From Candidatus Roizmanbacteria bacterium CG11_big_fil_rev_8_21_14_0_20_36_8 (GTDB lineage Bacteria > Patescibacteriota > Microgenomatia > UBA1406 > GWC2-37-13): a DNA stretch of 7,730 bases. A program made the translations under genes and the position numbers. Location: NCBI GenBank assembly GCA_002796045.1, contig PCVM01000076.1, positions 1 to 7,730 on the forward strand, in the 5' to 3' direction. Shown here piece by piece: positions 5,921-7,730 of this stretch. Under the pieces are notes generated by a model that did no database searches, was not told the DNA's origin, and saw nothing but the letters and a program-made list of their open reading frames with translations. Numbering within the stretch: the stretch's first letter is position 1; each line of letters starts with the position of its first letter.

Positions 5921-7572
5921 GAAATAAAAGCATCCTTACAATAATCTTATTCTCTTTCATTCTTTTAGGCTTAATCTTTAGAAACATACAGTTTGCTTCA
6001 ATTCCATTTTTTGACTGGGATGAGGGAATATATGCTCAAGTTGCAACAGAAATTATCTCAAATCAATCACTTTCAACTACATTCAATGGCGAAACATGGC
6101 TAAACAAACCACCACTGACACATTTACTTATTGCCTTGTGCTTTGTTATATTTGGAAAAAGTGAATTTTGGGCACGTATGATTATGGTATTTTTTGCCTT
6201 TGCATTACTAATGTTTACGTATTTATTAAGCAGAAAGCTTCTATTAAAAACCTTGCCTAATGAAGCTGAAAAGCTCTCAAATTTCCACAAAGAAATTGTT
6301 TTTATAATCCCTGTTTTAGCCTTAGCGTCAACTCCATTGTTTATTGAGAGGGCAATTGTTTTGAATACCGACATAATGCTAGCTGTTGGTTGGTTAGCTT
6401 ATTTTCTATTCTCAGGTTTTAAAAATAAATTACTAGCATTGACTTTTAGTGTTTTCACGAAATCAATAGTTGGTTTTTATCCTGCTTTAATATCGATAAT
6501 AACTCTAAAAAAGAGCGACTTTATAAGATCTAATTTATATCGAGCTTTTGCTTTGCTAATAATTCCATTAATCTGGCATCTAATATCCTTTCTCAGATTT
6601 GGAAACTACTTTATCCAGGCTCATGTGTTTGATCAGGTAATCAAAAGAGTGCTATCTCCAATAGAGCTTCACTTTGGAAATAAATTCTACTATCTTGTCC
6701 TTTACTGGAAAAATACAAACATTTTGGGAATAATAATCGCTATCACTTTGTTAATTATTGGAATTAGAGCACTGTTAATAATCATCAAACAATATAAAAA
6801 GACTGCAAGAAAATCGTATTTATGGATTTATGCATCAATTATAATTATTTCAGGATTAATTTATATCGTGCCTGGTATATCTTCAAATATAATCATCGGA
6901 ACAATTGGTGCAATGATGACAATTACGGCAGGCATGCATTTATTTGTTCGATCACAACTAACACCACCTTACAATGATGAACTTCCAAGTTTGATAATTT
7001 ACTTGAGCCCTATTCCCTTTTTTGCCCTCTTAATGATAAGTCAAAGCAAAATAAGCTGGTACATGATAACGCTCCTTCCATTATTTTTTCTATCATTGTC
7101 TTATTTTTACGTATACATTAAAAATACCTACATTAGGGTAGTATTTTTAATCATTCTTGTACTTTATTTTTCTTGGACATTCTTCCCATCAACTTATTTT
7201 TTTAATTCTTCAAGCTATCTGCCAACGAATAGAATAAAACTTGCAAAATGTATTAGTAGTCAGTCCGGAAAGTCGATTGCATTTTTAGTAAGTCCTCAGG
7301 AACGTCAAAATCAAAATGTTGTAGAAGCTGCGAAGTTGCAGACGACAACATCATTTTTATATGGAGGCTCACCTTCATTTGTTTATTATTCACAAAAAAA
7401 AGTTGAACATTTTTACAAGGTAGAGCTTTTCGAAAAAAATTACCAATCTTATGATATAATTTCTTTTAATTTAGATGATCAAAACAATCTAAAAACAATT
7501 TATCCAACGATCAAAAAGTATTTCAAAAAAGATTGTGAAGGAGGAAATTGGGTCTCGTATAGTAAAATCTAA
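5917..7572 (+). CDS. ArnT-like (GT83/GT39) polytopic glycosyltransferase
   Basis: Membrane glycosyltransferase of 551 residues, close to the usual ArnT length. After the first helix (about 7-25) comes FFDWDEGIYAQVATEI, with D35-E36 as the catalytic-loop acidic pair. Then comes WLNKPPLTHLLIALCFVIFG (61-80), equivalent to the ArnT loop with conserved KPP, and then FWARM. About a dozen helices follow. The last 110 or so residues are a hydrophilic, presumably extracytoplasmic, domain with just two cysteines, C445 and C540. In ArnT this fold moves aminoarabinose from undecaprenyl phosphate to lipid A. Lipid A is not expected in a CPR cell, so the real substrate is probably another polyprenyl-phosphate sugar and a surface glycan or protein (inference). 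The start overlaps the previous stop by 4 nt (ATGA) with no Shine-Dalgarno, so it is probably translated by coupling. It ends in TAA. Confidence 0.88.
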   Translation: MRNKSILTIILFSFILLGLIFRNIQFASIPFFDWDEGIYAQVATEIISNQSLSTTFNGETWLNKPPLTHLLIALCFVIFGKSEFWARMIMVFFAFALLMFTYLLSRKLLLKTLPNEAEKLSNFHKEIVFIIPVLALASTPLFIERAIVLNTDIMLAVGWLAYFLFSGFKNKLLALTFSVFTKSIVGFYPALISIITLKKSDFIRSNLYRAFALLIIPLIWHLISFLRFGNYFIQAHVFDQVIKRVLSPIELHFGNKFYYLVLYWKNTNILGIIIAITLLIIGIRALLIIIKQYKKTARKSYLWIYASIIIISGLIYIVPGISSNIIIGTIGAMMTITAGMHLFVRSQLTPPYNDELPSLIIYLSPIPFFALLMISQSKISWYMITLLPLFFLSLSYFYVYIKNTYIRVVFLIILVLYFSWTFFPSTYFFNSSSYLPTNRIKLAKCISSQSGKSIAFLVSPQERQNQNVVEAAKLQTTTSFLYGGSPSFVYYSQKKVEHFYKVELFEKNYQSYDIISFNLDDQNNLKTIYPTIKKYFKKDCEGGNWVSYSKI

Positions 7573-7573
7573 C

Positions 7574-7582
7574 TGCTAAAAT
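7574..7582 (+). promoter_or_regulatory. Putative extended -10 promoter before the last gene, leaderless geometry
   Basis: TGCTAAAAT (7574-7582) is TGn plus TAAAAT, a 5 of 6 match to the -10 consensus. After 6 nt (AATAAT) comes the ATG at 7589. No clear -35 is visible at 16-18 nt. It fills the only real gap of the rightward operon (7573-7588) and could provide extra transcription for the downstream gene without a leader. Confidence 0.45.
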
Positions 7583-7588
7583 AATAAT

Positions 7589-7730
7589 ATGCTTGATCTT
7601 AAAAAGATAATAAAATGCATTCAGTCAGAAATTACTAGAAAAGATATTCTGATAATTATTGGCATTGTAGTACTTTTTTTTCTTACACGATTAGTCAATC
7701 TGAAAAATTTTCCTGTGTTTACAGATGAAG
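7589..7730 (+). CDS. N-terminus of a further GT-C membrane glycosyltransferase (cut by window edge)
   Basis: The ATG at 7589 opens a frame of 47 complete codons that runs off the right edge. A basic N-terminal stretch (residues 1-18) is followed by one hydrophobic helix (about 20-33), then TRLVNLKNFPVFTDEG. An Arg at the end of the first helix followed by FPxFTDEG is the start seen in PMT/ArnT-like GT-C enzymes, where the D-E pair lies in the catalytic first loop. It would be the fifth GT-C protein in the window and the fourth on this strand. The gap to the previous stop is 16 nt. The exact family cannot be decided from the fragment, but a GT39/GT83-like protein of about 450-600 residues is expected (inference). 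Confidence 0.75.
   Translation, partial: MLDLKKIIKCIQSEITRKDILIIIGIVVLFFLTRLVNLKNFPVFTDE

Noticed and set aside
6063..6374. Open frame on the minus strand (103 codons)
   Set aside because: Shadow of the ArnT-like gene over its most conserved motifs, including WLNKPPL.
7573..7588. Possible terminator between the ArnT-like gene and the last gene
   Set aside because: The 16-nt gap holds no inverted repeat and no T-run after a stem.

Overview
The window looks like a chromosomal piece of a Candidate Phyla Radiation (Patescibacteria) bacterium, most likely Microgenomates (OP11). This is inferred from three things: AT-rich sequence packed with short-gapped or overlapping genes; proteins rich in Ile, Lys and Asn; and polytopic glycosyltransferases with motifs I associate with that group, namely LGDQGRD, SVGxxYLGPFYYY and RHNYPGKPML. 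TGA is used as a stop at the ends of three genes and every gene reads through in the standard bacterial code. That argues against the TGA=Gly lineages (Gracilibacteria, Absconditabacteria). No marker gene is present, so the assignment is tentative.

Layout. Minus strand, reading leftward from 2442: a polytopic GT-C-like glycosyltransferase (PIG-V-like), a MacA/HlyD-type membrane adaptor, and the first 74 codons of a MacB/LolD-type ABC ATPase that runs off the left edge. Plus strand, reading rightward from 2402: a GT39-like membrane glycosyltransferase, a GT2 polyprenyl-phosphate sugar synthase, two further GT-C proteins (one GT39-like, one ArnT/GT83-like) and the start of a fifth GT-C protein cut by the right edge. 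The plus genes are tightly coupled (1-nt gap, two ATGA overlaps, then a 16-nt gap). No stretch of more than 300 bases lacks a gene, and I see no RNA genes, mobile elements, CRISPR or attachment sites.

How the genes may work together (inference): the GT2 enzyme would load a sugar onto a polyprenyl phosphate at the cytoplasmic face. The GT-C enzymes would then use such lipid-linked sugars outside the membrane to build or decorate surface glycans or glycoproteins. The divergent operon pairs one more GT-C enzyme with a MacAB/YknXYZ-like exporter, which could move a peptide, lipid or other envelope substrate.

The most interesting signals concern gene expression. The two operons start head to head with their coding regions overlapping by 41 bp. 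Three start codons lie only 6-7 nt downstream of a good -10 hexamer (TACAAT or TAAAAT), the geometry of leaderless mRNAs. None of the starts has a strong, well-placed Shine-Dalgarno sequence.
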